A stretch of 64,000 nucleotides of DNA from Marsupella aquatica. Its lineage: Eukaryota > Marchantiophyta. The position numbers and the translations under genes are program-made. Where the stretch lies: contig OZ316899.1 of NCBI GenBank assembly GCA_973895155.1, forward strand, positions 5,208,001 through 5,272,000, written 5' to 3'. Below, in pieces: positions 34,401 to 44,671 of this stretch. The stretch's first letter is position 1, and every line of letters begins with the position of its first letter. The notes beneath the pieces were generated by a model. It ran no database searches and was not told where the DNA came from. It saw only the letters and a list, made by a program, of their open reading frames with translations.

Positions 34401-37400
34401 GGTCTTCCTGAGTCTCATCCTCCTCTGAGTTTGCAGCCTTCAATTGGTCCTCTAGCTCCTTTATCTTGAGCTTTAACAAGGCTAAGTGCTTAGCCTTTAA
34501 CCTCTGGTCATTACTCCTTGTCTTGATCTCAACTTGGGCAACACCCTTGCTGGTCTGATCAACCTCCTGAGCCATTGTGATAGTGTCTTCTTGGTTGCTC
34601 TCCTTGGCTGAGGTCTCAGCCTGCTTCACCTCCTCGAGACTGGTCACTTCACTGAGACTGGGCAGAGGTGAATGGCTGGTAAGAGCCTCCTGCTCTTGCT
34701 CCTCTCCAAACACTTCTTCTTCAGTCCATTGGCTCACCATGTTCAACATGTATACCTCATCCTCATCAGATTCAGATTTGGTACTCAACTCATCGGAAAG
34801 TTCAGAATCATATTCATCCAACTCATCAGTAGTCTCTCCTTGATGCTTGTCATGACCCCATGAAACTGAAGTGGCTGGTTTGCCAAACCTAAACTCCTTC
34901 TTGCCCCAATCAGACACTACTTTGGCTCCATATAGCCAAGGCCTCCCAATCAAGATTGGGTAAGTAGATGGCCTTGCTGGTCTCATCACCAAGTAATTCA
35001 ACAAGAACTCCTGCCCCCCAATGAGAGTAGGTACTTGAGTAAGTGTCCCCACCGGTAGCACTCTTGCTCCATTTGCTAGCCTCATTGTCCTTGCTGTTGG
35101 CTGAAGTTTCTTGAAACCTAGTTGTTGGGCAGTAGCCTCAATCATGATATTCACACCTGAGCCTCCATCAACTGGTACATACGAGAGTACACACCCATTT
35201 ACTTGAACATCAATCTCAGGTGCTCCAAGGTCTTCACAAACCATCATCACATCAGCTGGGGTACCAACCTTTGGAAGCTTCCTTCTTCTCCTTCCTACCA
35301 ACATCTCCTTCAGTTGCCTCCTATACAAAGGGTTGTCTTTGATCAGCTGCCCCACTGTAGCAGTAACCAAACAATCTTTCACATCCTTCTTGATGTCATA
35401 AGAGGGTACCTTGCTGGTCTCTTTCTTCTCTTCCACCTCAGCTTTTTCCTTCAAAGCTTTAGCAACCTTCAGGTCTTTGTTGATGGCCTCTTGATGCTCC
35501 TTAGCCTCCATCTCCTCTAGTTGCCTCTTGACTTCCTCATTCACCTTGGGATAGAAGAGCTTCGGATGGTCTCTCTTGTAGTCACTATCTTCAGCTGGTG
35601 GGACTTGAACTTCTGCTCCAACTTCAACTTCGATTGGTGACTCCGTTGAGTGCTCCTTTCTCTCCTTCCTCTTCTTCCTCTCTTCCACTCTTTCCTTCTT
35701 TCTTGTGGACCTGGTAGACACCTTGTAACACACAGCTTCCTCCTCAGGTGTCTCCATTCCTGGTAGATCTGGCTGGTTCTCCCCACCAGCAACTTGTGTC
35801 ACTCCATCTTTGGCCTCCTCTTGCCACTCCATACTCAAGAAGTTCACTGTGGCTTCACCGGGAGCCTTGGCAACCGCTGGTGGTGGTGCTTCTATCCTTC
35901 CTATCATCATCTTGGCAGCAGATCCAATAGGACAGTTGGCTGTGGTATGACCCTCCCTTTTGCACACAGCACAAAGAGGATAGGGAGCTCCTTGTCCCTG
36001 CCTCCTTGGTTCGGGGCAACTGTTGGAATAGTGCCCTGGTTTTTGACAGTTCCAGCAGATCACCACGGTAGTTCTTGCCACTCCCCCAGGTCCTTGAGGT
36101 CCCATTTGATCCACCATCCTTGGTTGAAGACCAGGCATCAGTTGAGGTGCCATGGGTGGAGCTGGTCTTCCTTGCAAAGTTCTTGGGCCTCCTGAAATCT
36201 GGTACACCATCTCCGGGGCTTCTTCATAGAAGTAGTCCACCACTTCACTTGCTTGATAAACATCGTTGGACTCTTCATTGACATACTGAACTTGATTCCT
36301 CCAACCTTGACACTCTTGAGGTGTATGGCCAAAACTCTTGCACTTGACACACCATACATGGGCTCTATTCACCGGCACTTTTCTCCTATCAGGTTGCACA
36401 CCAGCAAAGTGAACTGATAGGGCCTTGAGTTGGTTGGTGATCTCACTCATCTTGTTATCCATCACCTTCTTCTCCTTGGTTGCTGGTGTAGAACCTTCCA
36501 CCAAGTTGAAGGTTGCAGATTTGTGGTGCTTACCACCTGGCTTCTTCTTGCTGGCTCTCCTCTTCTGGTCGCTTTTTCTCTTTGCCTTCTTCTTCTTCTT
36601 CTTCTTCTTCTTCTCGGAGTCCTCCTCAGAATCAGATTCTGAATCAGAACTGGAACTACTCTCCTCAGATTCCGACTCAGAAGTATCCTCAACTGAACTA
36701 CTTGATTCACTTGAGCTAGAAGAAGAATCACTATAAGCAAATCGCTTCTTCTTTCTCCTACTCTTGGAACTAGAGATCTCAGCACTCCTATAAGACTGAG
36801 CCGCCTCAATGGCCTCATCCAACGTATTAGGGTGAGATTGCCTTACTGAGACACCCATCTTCTTGGGTAGGCTTGCCACAAACCAAGCCAACAACATGGA
36901 GTCTACTGGTCTGGGGTCAAGCTTGGTAGCTAACCTTTGAAACCTTTGCAGAAACCTCCTTACTGACTCCTTGGATCCCATTCTGATCTCTCCCATCTTG
37001 ATCAGAGCTTCCGATTCTTCTCCCACCTTCCTAAACTCCTGCAAGAATGCTAGCTTGAAGGCATCCCAATCATTCTTGATGGCATTTGATAGGCTATTGA
37101 ACCAAGGTCTTGCTTCTCCTCTCAAGACCCCCGCCAAAGTGGTCAACTTAATATCAAACTCTCCATTGGCTTGGGCTGTCCCAATGAAGTCCTCCAACCA
37201 AGCATCAGGATCCTCCTTGGGCTTGCCATGGAATGTCTTGTACTGAAATCTTGCTCTTTGAGTCACCACCATGGCTGCTTCTTGATCTTCACTTGTGTTG
37301 GTAGTGGAAGAAGATGTATCACTCCACCCTACACCAGGTTCCGCTTCAGCTTGCAAATGAATGTCCACCCAATCTGGTTGCTCCAACTGGTCACCAAAGT

Positions 37401-37449
37401 TGAAACTAAGAGAGGCTTCTTTTAGTGCTTGACTCCTTGTAGTGGGCAT
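31471..37449 (-). CDS. Gypsy-2 gag-pol polyprotein, unit 2 (intact)
   Basis: This second 1992-residue gene starts at ATG 37449 and is identical in translation to the unit 1 gene at 22125-28103, so all domains and catalytic residues described there apply. Its promoter would be in the LTR at 37594-40776 and its terminator in the middle LTR. Because of the shared LTR, transcripts of this unit should end near 28910; read-through past the middle LTR would give a two-unit RNA. Confidence 0.96.
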   Translation of the reverse strand: MPTTRSQALKEASLSFNFGDQLEQPDWVDIHLQAEAEPGVGWSDTSSSTTNTSEDQEAAMVVTQRARFQYKTFHGKPKEDPDAWLEDFIGTAQANGEFDIKLTTLAGVLRGEARPWFNSLSNAIKNDWDAFKLAFLQEFRKVGEESEALIKMGEIRMGSKESVRRFLQRFQRLATKLDPRPVDSMLLAWFVASLPKKMGVSVRQSHPNTLDEAIEAAQSYRSAEISSSKSRRKKKRFAYSDSSSSSSESSSSVEDTSESESEESSSSSDSESDSEEDSEKKKKKKKKKAKRKSDQKRRASKKKPGGKHHKSATFNLVEGSTPATKEKKVMDNKMSEITNQLKALSVHFAGVQPDRRKVPVNRAHVWCVKCKSFGHTPQECQGWRNQVQYVNEESNDVYQASEVVDYFYEEAPEMVYQISGGPRTLQGRPAPPMAPQLMPGLQPRMVDQMGPQGPGGVARTTVVICWNCQKPGHYSNSCPEPRRQGQGAPYPLCAVCKREGHTTANCPIGSAAKMMIGRIEAPPPAVAKAPGEATVNFLSMEWQEEAKDGVTQVAGGENQPDLPGMETPEEEAVCYKVSTRSTRKKERVEERKKRKERKEHSTESPIEVEVGAEVQVPPAEDSDYKRDHPKLFYPKVNEEVKRQLEEMEAKEHQEAINKDLKVAKALKEKAEVEEKKETSKVPSYDIKKDVKDCLVTATVGQLIKDNPLYRRQLKEMLVGRRRRKLPKVGTPADVMMVCEDLGAPEIDVQVNGCVLSYVPVDGGSGVNIMIEATAQQLGFKKLQPTARTMRLANGARVLPVGTLTQVPTLIGGQEFLLNYLVMRPARPSTYPILIGRPWLYGAKVVSDWGKKEFRFGKPATSVSWGHDKHQGETTDELDEYDSELSDELSTKSESDEDEVYMLNMVSQWTEEEVFGEEQEQEALTSHSPLPSLSEVTSLEEVKQAETSAKESNQEDTITMAQEVDQTSKGVAQVEIKTRSNDQRLKAKHLALLKLKIKELEDQLKAANSEEDETQEDQHSSKEKEELSAENAPVYGGMRLAQLEGTFDSTMRNKMEVIRAEQYRTISVQQDKTFNLGNALGSGEEKTIQDLLGEYVDVFAWSHLDLTGVNPELGEHRIDLMLGASPVRQRQYRMNPKYSLMVKEEIDKLLEAGFIYPVLNSEWVSPIVIVPKKPGLDGKPKIRVCQDFRKLNEATKKDHYPIPFTDMVLDLVAGWEVYSFLDGYSGYNQIWIRKEDQLKTAFTTEWGIYAFRRMPFGLCNAPGMFQRLMMNIFHDYLRKFLEVFIDDFAVFGRGKDHVEHLRMTFQRCREVGLKLHPGKCFFGVEEGILLGHKVSKKGIEVDQEKVAVWMAVKFPTSVTELRGFLGCLNYYRRFIKDFAKVALPLTSMLKKGAEVEPSVERLASFQELKNRLVEAPILIAPDWSREFHVYVDVSGFCIGVVLSQLDDQNRDHPIYFASRLLAPAEKNYSPTDREALGIIYSCKKFRHYLLGYKVVFHTDHNALKYMVNKPDVTGRVARWILLLQEFDYEVRVRPGKKHGNADFFSRIEGEEDLKEVDDQFPDEDLFHVGSGGDTWYLDIIQFLLTTRLPRDLNQEEAAVFLRKIRPYLLVKGVLHKEGVDGRLRRCLEKKEISIVMRAMHEEEAGGHYASATTARKILDAGYWWPTLHKDVSLFVRGCDPCQRTGKPAHSRHHPLTTILPLAPFEKWGIDFIGPITPVTRSRRNRYILLATDYATKWVEARPTSKDNALTVARFMYQQIFTRFGPPLELVSDRGTHFLNEVVEELTNHYLIKHRKTTPYHPKANGLTERANGIIGKILNKTVAAHKTDWDDKLYSAVYSYNLAFKTTTGHSPFYLVFGQHSLVPVEFEVPTLRVSVEERMEADQSLMERAYQLEELEEIREEASKQVKKKQAQVKQHHDKKLKKPTSLLAGQLVLLYDSRYAHFPGKLHTRWLGPYVVHQVYANGSIQLATLEGEVFPTRVHHDRLKRYFNQE

Positions 37450-37593
37450 GCCACTCACAATCACCTTCTTATCTCCCTTCTTCTCTTGAACAGCAAACCT
37501 GCAAACACACCTCCAAGTCTTGTGGCTCCACTCCAACAAAAACTGTAAAGAGTTGTCCCCGGCAGCGGCGCCAAAAACAAGGGTGGGACTCTA

Positions 37594-40500
37594 TGTCAAA
37601 CACTTGCCAAGGAGCTTAAGCGGCTTTTCTCCCCAAAAGACTACCTAATACCTGCTCCATGTCATACCAGGGTCACAAAGGATTGACAAAACTTCTGAAG
37701 TGTGCTTACAATGTCCAATCACTCCATACATAAGTAGTTTCAACTCTCCACTTCTAGAGAGGTAGTCCCCTTGACTACTTTTGTACTCACCCCTTCCCCT
37801 CTCCTCTACTCCAAGGATCAGCAAGGGGGATCTCCGCTCCAAGCTGTCACCTTAGAGTAGATTCTCACACAAACACCCAAGAACCCAAAGTACTTTCCTC
37901 TTCAAGCTTAAGTCTCCTCAAGACCCTCAAAGTAGTGTTACCCCTCAACCTTGCCCCCCTGGCCTTGGTTTGGGTCCACACATCCCCTTTGAGCCCTAGA
38001 GAAGGCTCCTCTATCTAAGGACTCTTCCTCTTGTTCTTACTTCTTGTTAACACCACACACCAAGCAAAGTACTTTCCACCCTCAAGCTATAATCCTCTCT
38101 AAGTCTCAAAGTAATGCTATACCTTAACCTTGCCTCCTTGGCCTTGGTTTTGTACTAGCACATCCCCTTCAAGCTTAGACCAAGATTATACCATAGCATG
38201 GACTCTTCTCTTGCTCTCATATACTTCAAATGCACTCACACTTAATGGTCACAATGAAGATTGGTAAGTCTCCTTTTATTGCATCACCTTTACAACAAAA
38301 GTTCACTACACATTCTCCACACTAAGCATGGACCACCTCTCCTTTCTCAAGCTTAGCCCTACCTTGGCAAGGTAGAGATTTCACTTAAGAGATGAGACTC
38401 CCGGTCCCTAACAAATGAAAACTTCCTCCTTATATACTATCTCCTTCCACATCACACCAAGCTTGACCTGGGGTCCAACTATACCTCCCCCAAGTCCTCC
38501 TAACACACAAAGTCCAACTCTATAGTTCATAGCCCACCCTACTACTTGCTATTTTGCCTCCTTCCAAGCCCTGGAATATGCCACACATGAGTGGTATGCT
38601 TTGACTTCCAAACCTACTCCCACTTATGGTCCTCCTCACCAGCTTACCAACCCACTTGAAATCTCGCAAAAAGAGTGAGTGAGTCTCAAGTTGTGCCTAG
38701 TCAAAGTTGGCCTTATTTTACTTGTAACCCCTTTACTACCCTAAGTAAACTACCCCCTATATTTACTTTTCTTAACTTGATGGCCTTACACCTTTGGCCA
38801 AAGGTAAGTACCCTTCTCTAGAGCCTAACTCAAGTGGTATGGGTGCAAGAAAGGTCAGCCCCTAAATCTGGTATTCATTCCCCTATGCCGACTTTGGTTT
38901 GCAAGTTGTCGGGACTCCCTCGTGGCCTCGGTTAAAAATATATTTGAGTGATTACTTTTCTGGGGTTCCACCTTCACCAGGGGGTGCCTTATCTTCCCCT
39001 AACTCAGCACAAAAAAATTTGGGCCCCAACGGATACCTCTAGCCAAAGTTATGCCCATTCTCCCAAGGCCTGTTTTTGGTGTAAAGCGGGTGTAAGCGGC
39101 GGCCCGATTACACTTACCTTACATGCCCCTTATGGGGATTCCACGTGTCATGAGGGGAGAGCACTCTCATTATACTCATGTTTCTTATGAAGAAATTGTA
39201 AGGACAGCAATGTTTGCAGCCATTTCTCTCTCGTGAATTCAATCTAAAACCACAGCATTCTCTATTGGATTCTTTCTTGTGCAGCAGTCCAGCTGATCAG
39301 CCGCCAGCCCCTCAATTTCACAGCCACCATAGCTCACAGCCAGCCTAGTCAATTTCGCAGCTAGCCCACCTCTTCAATTTTGCCGCTAGCAACACAGTCA
39401 ATTTCGCAGCTAGCAGCACAGTCACATCAGCGCATTTACAGCACAACAACAGCAGATTTGAAGCACAGCAGCAGCAACCATAGCTTGATTCCTTCTCAGT
39501 CAAGCAGGTCTCTCTTCTCAATTTCGTAGCTGCCCACCTTTGCAATTTCGCAGCTAGCAGCAGCATCATTCAATTCAGCAGCATCAAGGCAGCAGCCAGC
39601 CAATTCTCATGAGCATCTCGTGCCTGATTAGTAGGAGCACCTCTAATCTAGTGTGCAGCTGTCATAGCAGCAAGCAGCCTTCCCAATTCAAAGCCAGCAG
39701 CGATCCTAATTTGCAGCCATAGCTCTTTTCCTTCTCAGCAGCCATAGCTTCTTCAATCAGCAACAGCCCTTGCTTCTTCAATCAGCAGCAGCCATTTCAA
39801 TTCAGCCGCCCTTCCTTCAATTCAGCCGCCCTTCCTTCAATTCAGCCGCCCTTGTGCTCAATTGATTCCTCAAGTAATCATGCAGCACCTTTGGACAGCC
39901 TCCCGGTGCTTGACGTCCTCACCAGCCTCGTGCTTGCTCCTCCTTGCCTCGTGCTCGCTCCTCCTTGCCTCGTGCTCGCCGCGTGATCGTCGCCCACGCG
40001 GTTTACACTTAGAAAAAAATACATTTTTTTTTGGAAAAACAGCATTTTGGGGCGATTTTGGACCCCCCTCCAAAACTCACACATAAGTCCAAAAGGACTT
40101 CTGAGTAGCTCCACTGATTCTATGGACATAGGACTATGTCCGGGTTTACTAAGATATAAACAAAACCCTATAACAACTTTTCTAAAATTAGGCAAAGAGG
40201 GTCAAGTCTTTATGTCTTCCAAAATTCTTCTCAACTTTGAGATGCTCCCAAAAAGTAACCAAGTGTGACAAAGTTGTCCCACAAGTTTCTAGGGATAGAG
40301 GGGACCATACTTAACCCACTTCCAAACTTGGAACCCCTACATTTACCCATCAGCTATTTTTCCCGGGACCCGCTATTTGGTAACTTTGATTTTTGCCAAA
40401 ATACTTATAACTCCTAGGTTAAGACCCCACTTGACTTCATACTTTTTCAGGGTTCCCTAGGGACCTCCCAGCACCCATGGGAGAAATATCAGCCAAAAAT

Positions 40501-40776
40501 AAGATGTCCGGTGTCGGGTCATTTTTCGGTCCCGACTTAGTCGCCTATTATAACTAAGGACGGACTAGTTTCCTGCCCCTCCTATAGTAACTTGCTTACC
40601 CCTAGATAACTTTGCATAACTAAATTCCCTCTTACCTCTACTAAGCTTCCCTTCTTACTTAAGTGCCCTAAACCTAGCTACTCTGATAGCACTAAAACTT
40701 TTTCCCTAACTATTTCCTCTTCTAAACGAAAGAATGTCATGTTTCTCTACACTAGCTGACACTGAGCCATCCCACA
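37594..40776 (-). repeat. Gypsy-2 LTR, copy 3 (5' terminal LTR)
   Basis: 3183 bp. Its right edge, CCATCCCACA at 40767-40776, abuts the TGTAG target duplication, and Gypsy-1 coding sequence resumes at once (VVTDWGKKELRF). Same TATA and AATAAA sites as the other copies. Confidence 0.95.
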
Positions 40777-40781
40777 TGTAG

Positions 40782-43700
40782 TCACGGATTGGGGAAAGAA
40801 GGAGCTACGGTTCGGGACACCCACAGTACGGGTATCATGGGCAATGGACGATTACCAGGGCAAAACTCCACAGGGACCCGAGGAATATGATTTGGAGACC
40901 TCGGAGGAAGAGGAACTCAATATGATTGAACTCATCTCGTCCCTGTCCGAGGAAGATGTCTTTGGAGTTGAGGCAACCCGGGAAACACATCTCCTGAATT
41001 ACCCGAAGGCTACTATTGAGTCCACCCCGAGCACCTCCACCGCCCGGGATGAGGAAACACAAAAACAACCGATCAATACGGAGGACACGGATCCAACTAA
41101 GCAGGGCACCGATGCTGCTTCTACCAGTGCAGAGCCTCGTGACCACGAACCGGCCAAACAACCACCCGAGGCCGAAAACCTGAGACCAAGACATAAGAAA
41201 CAAGTCTCCTGGGATCCGTCCATCCCACAATTGGAGGAAGTAACTCCAATCCCAAAACCAATCCCGGTTCCACCCATGTACAGAGGAGTTTGATTAGCTG
41301 AACTTGATGCGAGCCTGGACCCGAGCTTGCGGAACCAGGTTGAAGTCATCAGGAAGGAGCACTACCGGAAGTACACCATGGGGATGGATAAGTCTTTTAA
41401 CCTGAGCCATGCTCTGACGGGGGAGGCGGAAAAATCTATCCAAGCTTTGCTCAAGGAATATGAAGATGTGTTTGCATGGAGCCATCACGATTTAACAGGA
41501 GTCTCCCCCGAGTTAGGAAAACACACGATCAATTTGAATCTGAGGGCCCATGCAGTACGGCAGCAACAACGTCGCATGAACCCGAGGTACTCCATCTTAG
41601 TGAACGAGGAACTTGATTGTCTCCTTGCCGCAGATATCATCTACCCGGTAATGGCCAGCAATTGGGTCTCTCCCATCGTCATTGTACCAAAAAAGGGAGG
41701 TACGGACGGAAAACCTAAGATCCGGATCTGTCAGGACTATCGTAAGCTGAACGACGCGACCCGAAAAGACCATTACCCGTTACCATTCACGGATATGGTT
41801 CTAGATATGGTAGCCCGAAATGAAATTTATACATTCCTTGACGGGTATTCGGGTTATAACCAAATTTGGATTCGCCTCTCAGATCAGCTCAAAACAACGT
41901 TCACTATAGAATGGGGGACTTTCACATTTCGGAGAATGCCGTTTGGACTGTGTGACGCTCCGGCCATGTTTCAGCAACTCATGATGAATATCTTCCACGA
42001 TTTCCTACGGGAATTTCTGGAGATATTTATCAACGACTTTGCCATCTTTGGAACCGTCGCCATGCACCCCGAACACCTAAGACGTACATTGCAACGATGC
42101 CGAGAGGTTAACCTCAAACTACATCCCGCCAAATGCTTTTTTGGGGTGGAGGAGGGAGTGTTACTTGGGCATCGTGTGTCCAAACGGGGTATCGAGGTGG
42201 ACCAAGAGAAGGTCGCGGCCTAGATGGCGGTGGTGTTCCCGGTGGATCAAAAAGTGGTACGATCCTTCTTGGGCTGTGTAAGGTATTACCATCGGTTCAT
42301 TAAAGACTTTGCTAAAATTGTGTTGCCCTTAACTGAGATGATGAAGAAGGACGCGGTGATCGAGGAGACACCCCGAAGACGGATTGCTTTCGAAGAACTC
42401 CGTAAATGACTCACCACCGCACCTATCATGGTCACTCCGGACTGGAATAAGGAGTTCCACGTGTATGTCAATGTGTCAGGGTTCTGTATCGGATCCGTGC
42501 TCAGTTAGCTTGACGAGGACAGACGCGACCACCCCATCTACTTTGCTAGCCGTCAATTATTCACAACCGAAAAGAATTATTCCCCCATTGATCGAGAAGC
42601 TCTGGGAATAATCTACTCGTGTAAAAATTTCCGACACTATCTGCTCGGCTACAAGGTCATATTCCACACGGATCATGATAGCCTGAAGTACATGGTCAAC
42701 AAAGCAGACGTGACGGGACGGATAGCCCGGTGGGTGCTACTTCTCTAGGAATTTAACTACAAAGTTCGGGTTCGGCCAGGAAAGGCACACCTCAACGCCG
42801 ACTTCTTTTCAAGGCTGGGCGGCGTACCAGTCGATCAGCCAATTAATGATATTTTTCCGGATGAGGAATTGTTCCACATAGGGGCGGGGACGCCAACGTG
42901 GTACGGCTCAATAATCACCTTCCTCTTAACGGGCCGCATCCCTGATGGCATCAATCAGGAAGCCACCACTGTGTTTTTAAGGAAAGCCGGGCCTTATGTC
43001 ATGATACAGGGTCACCTACATAAGGAAGGAGTTAATGGGAAGTTACAACGCTGCTTAGAGTATAAGGAAACACTTATCGTGATGCGGGCCTTGCATGAAG
43101 AAGAAGCTGGAGGCCATTTTGCGGCTATCACGACAGCCCAAAAGATTCTGGACTCGGGGTATTGGTGGCCTACGTTGCATCGGGATGTACAACGCTTCAT
43201 CAAGGGTTGTGACCTGTGTCAACGGGCTGGGGCCCCGAGACGAGCTCATCATCACCCTCTCACGTCTGTGCTTCCCTTAGCACCTTTCGAAAAGTGGATT
43301 ATTGATTACATCAGGCCGTTCACTCCCGTTACCCAAAGGCGAAGATGCAGGTACATCCTGCTAGCTATAGATTACTCCACTAAGTGGGTCGAAGCGCAGG
43401 CTACGGTGAAGGACGACGCCGCAACCAGCGCCAGGTTCTTATATGAACAGATTTTCACCCGGTTCGGACCGCCCTTAGAATTGGTAAGCGACCGTGGAAC
43501 ACACTTCCTCAATGACACTGTAGCCGAGCTTACGGAGCGTTACCTAGTCAAGCACCGCAAGACTACCCCGTATCATCCTAAAGCCAACGGGATGGCAGAG
43601 AGAGCCAATGGTATCATTGGGAAGATCCTCAACAAAACTGTAGCTGCGCACAAAACGGATTGGGATGATAAGTTGTACGCAGCGGTGTACTCGTATAATC

Positions 43701-44239
43701 TAGCTTACAAAACTACTACGAGTCACAGCCCGTACTTTCTCGTGTTTGGCCAACATTTGTTGGTGCCCGTCGAGTTTGAAGTACACACTCCACGGGTCAG
43801 CATTTGGGATTGCTTGCCCAAACCTGAAAGTTCGTCAGACCGAGCTTATCAGATTGAAGCCTTAGAAGAGGCACGGCTACTAGCATCTCAACACGCCGTA
43901 AACCAGCAAGCAACTTCTAAGAAGCAGCACGACAAAGGACTACGAAAGGTTGATGTCGTGACAGGCGACCTGGTCCTTCTGTACGATAGTAGGTACATGC
44001 AGTTTCTAGGGAAGCTTCATACCCGTTGGTTAGGGCCCTTCCTAGTCAATCAGATCTACCCTAACGGATCTTTGGAGCTTGCGACGTACGCCGGTGATTT
44101 AGTCCCCACACGAGTCAGTTACGATCGTGTAAAGAAGTACCACCATCAAGACGACGACGCCGAAAGTGATGTTCACGAGGACGCTTCACAGTTAAGCAGG
44201 GAGCTATGTGACGCCGCTGGTACGGCGAGTAATGAGTAA
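40782..44239 (+). pseudogene. Gypsy-1 RT, RNase H and integrase (3' part of gag-pol, nonsense-ridden)
   Basis: This continues the frame broken at 18901. Acidic linker, then RT (FLDGYSGYNQIW, RRMPFGLC), RNase H, HHCC zinc site (GGHFAAITT, GCDLCQRAG) and integrase (IIDYIRPFTP, SDRGTHFLND, MAERANG). The frame never shifts. Stops are TGA 41291, TAG 42221, TGA 42407, TAG 42506 and TAG 42746, at sites where Gypsy-2 has Arg, Trp, Arg, Gln and Gln. Two catalytic residues are also changed: the first Asp of the RT FIDD motif is Asn (42032-42034) and the first RNase H Asp is Asn (42470-42472). The terminal stop at 44237-44239 lies 33 bases inside the 3' LTR. Confidence 0.93.
44194..44206 (+). other. Gypsy-1 polypurine tract
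   Basis: AAGCAGGGAGCTA directly before TGTGACG of the 3' LTR. It overlaps the end of the pol frame and matches the Gypsy-2 tract AAGTAGGGGGCTA. Confidence 0.7.
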
Positions 44240-44671
44240 TTTGGTCTAAACCATGCTTAGCACGCGTGTTAGGGGTATCTTAGGCCGCTATTATTAGCAT
44301 AATGACAGTATTTAGGTAACCATTATGAGTAGGAAATCATTAGTCAATAAGGGGAATTCATGTTTGGACTGGCGGCGTGTCGCCATTCGCACGCCCGGGT
44401 TGCAAGCGTGGAGTCCCCCCCCCTCAGGTCCTATAACAAACTTAGGGAAGCGGCCACTGACACGCGCTGACTCAAACCGGCGGAGTGGCCAGTACACTAC
44501 AAGCGTGAACGGTTCAGCCTATAAGCAACGAGGAGACGTCGGGTGATTGACGAGCCCTCAAGGTATAAAAAGGGAGCCGACCCTTTGTAGTGCACCAGTC
44601 CATCAGTCCACGCGCCAGCTTTGACCCCAGCTCTCTCGTTTGCTCTTAGTCGCCACTGCTATCTCCTCTGA

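Larger units (their letters stand above)
18902..40776 (-). mobile_element. Gypsy-2, tandem LTR-int-LTR-int-LTR retrotransposon
   Basis: 21,875 bp inserted in Gypsy-1, with TGTAG at 18897-18901 and 40777-40781 as the only target duplication. Three LTRs of 3183 bp begin at 18902, 28248 and 37594, exactly 9346 bp apart, and enclose two internal regions of 6163 bp (22085-28247 and 31431-37593). No duplication or foreign bases lie at the middle LTR. The two units looked the same wherever I compared them, including both full gag-pol translations. The block is a minus-strand element of the same broad lineage as Gypsy-1. Unequal recombination between LTRs of sister copies would give this form. Confidence 0.95.
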
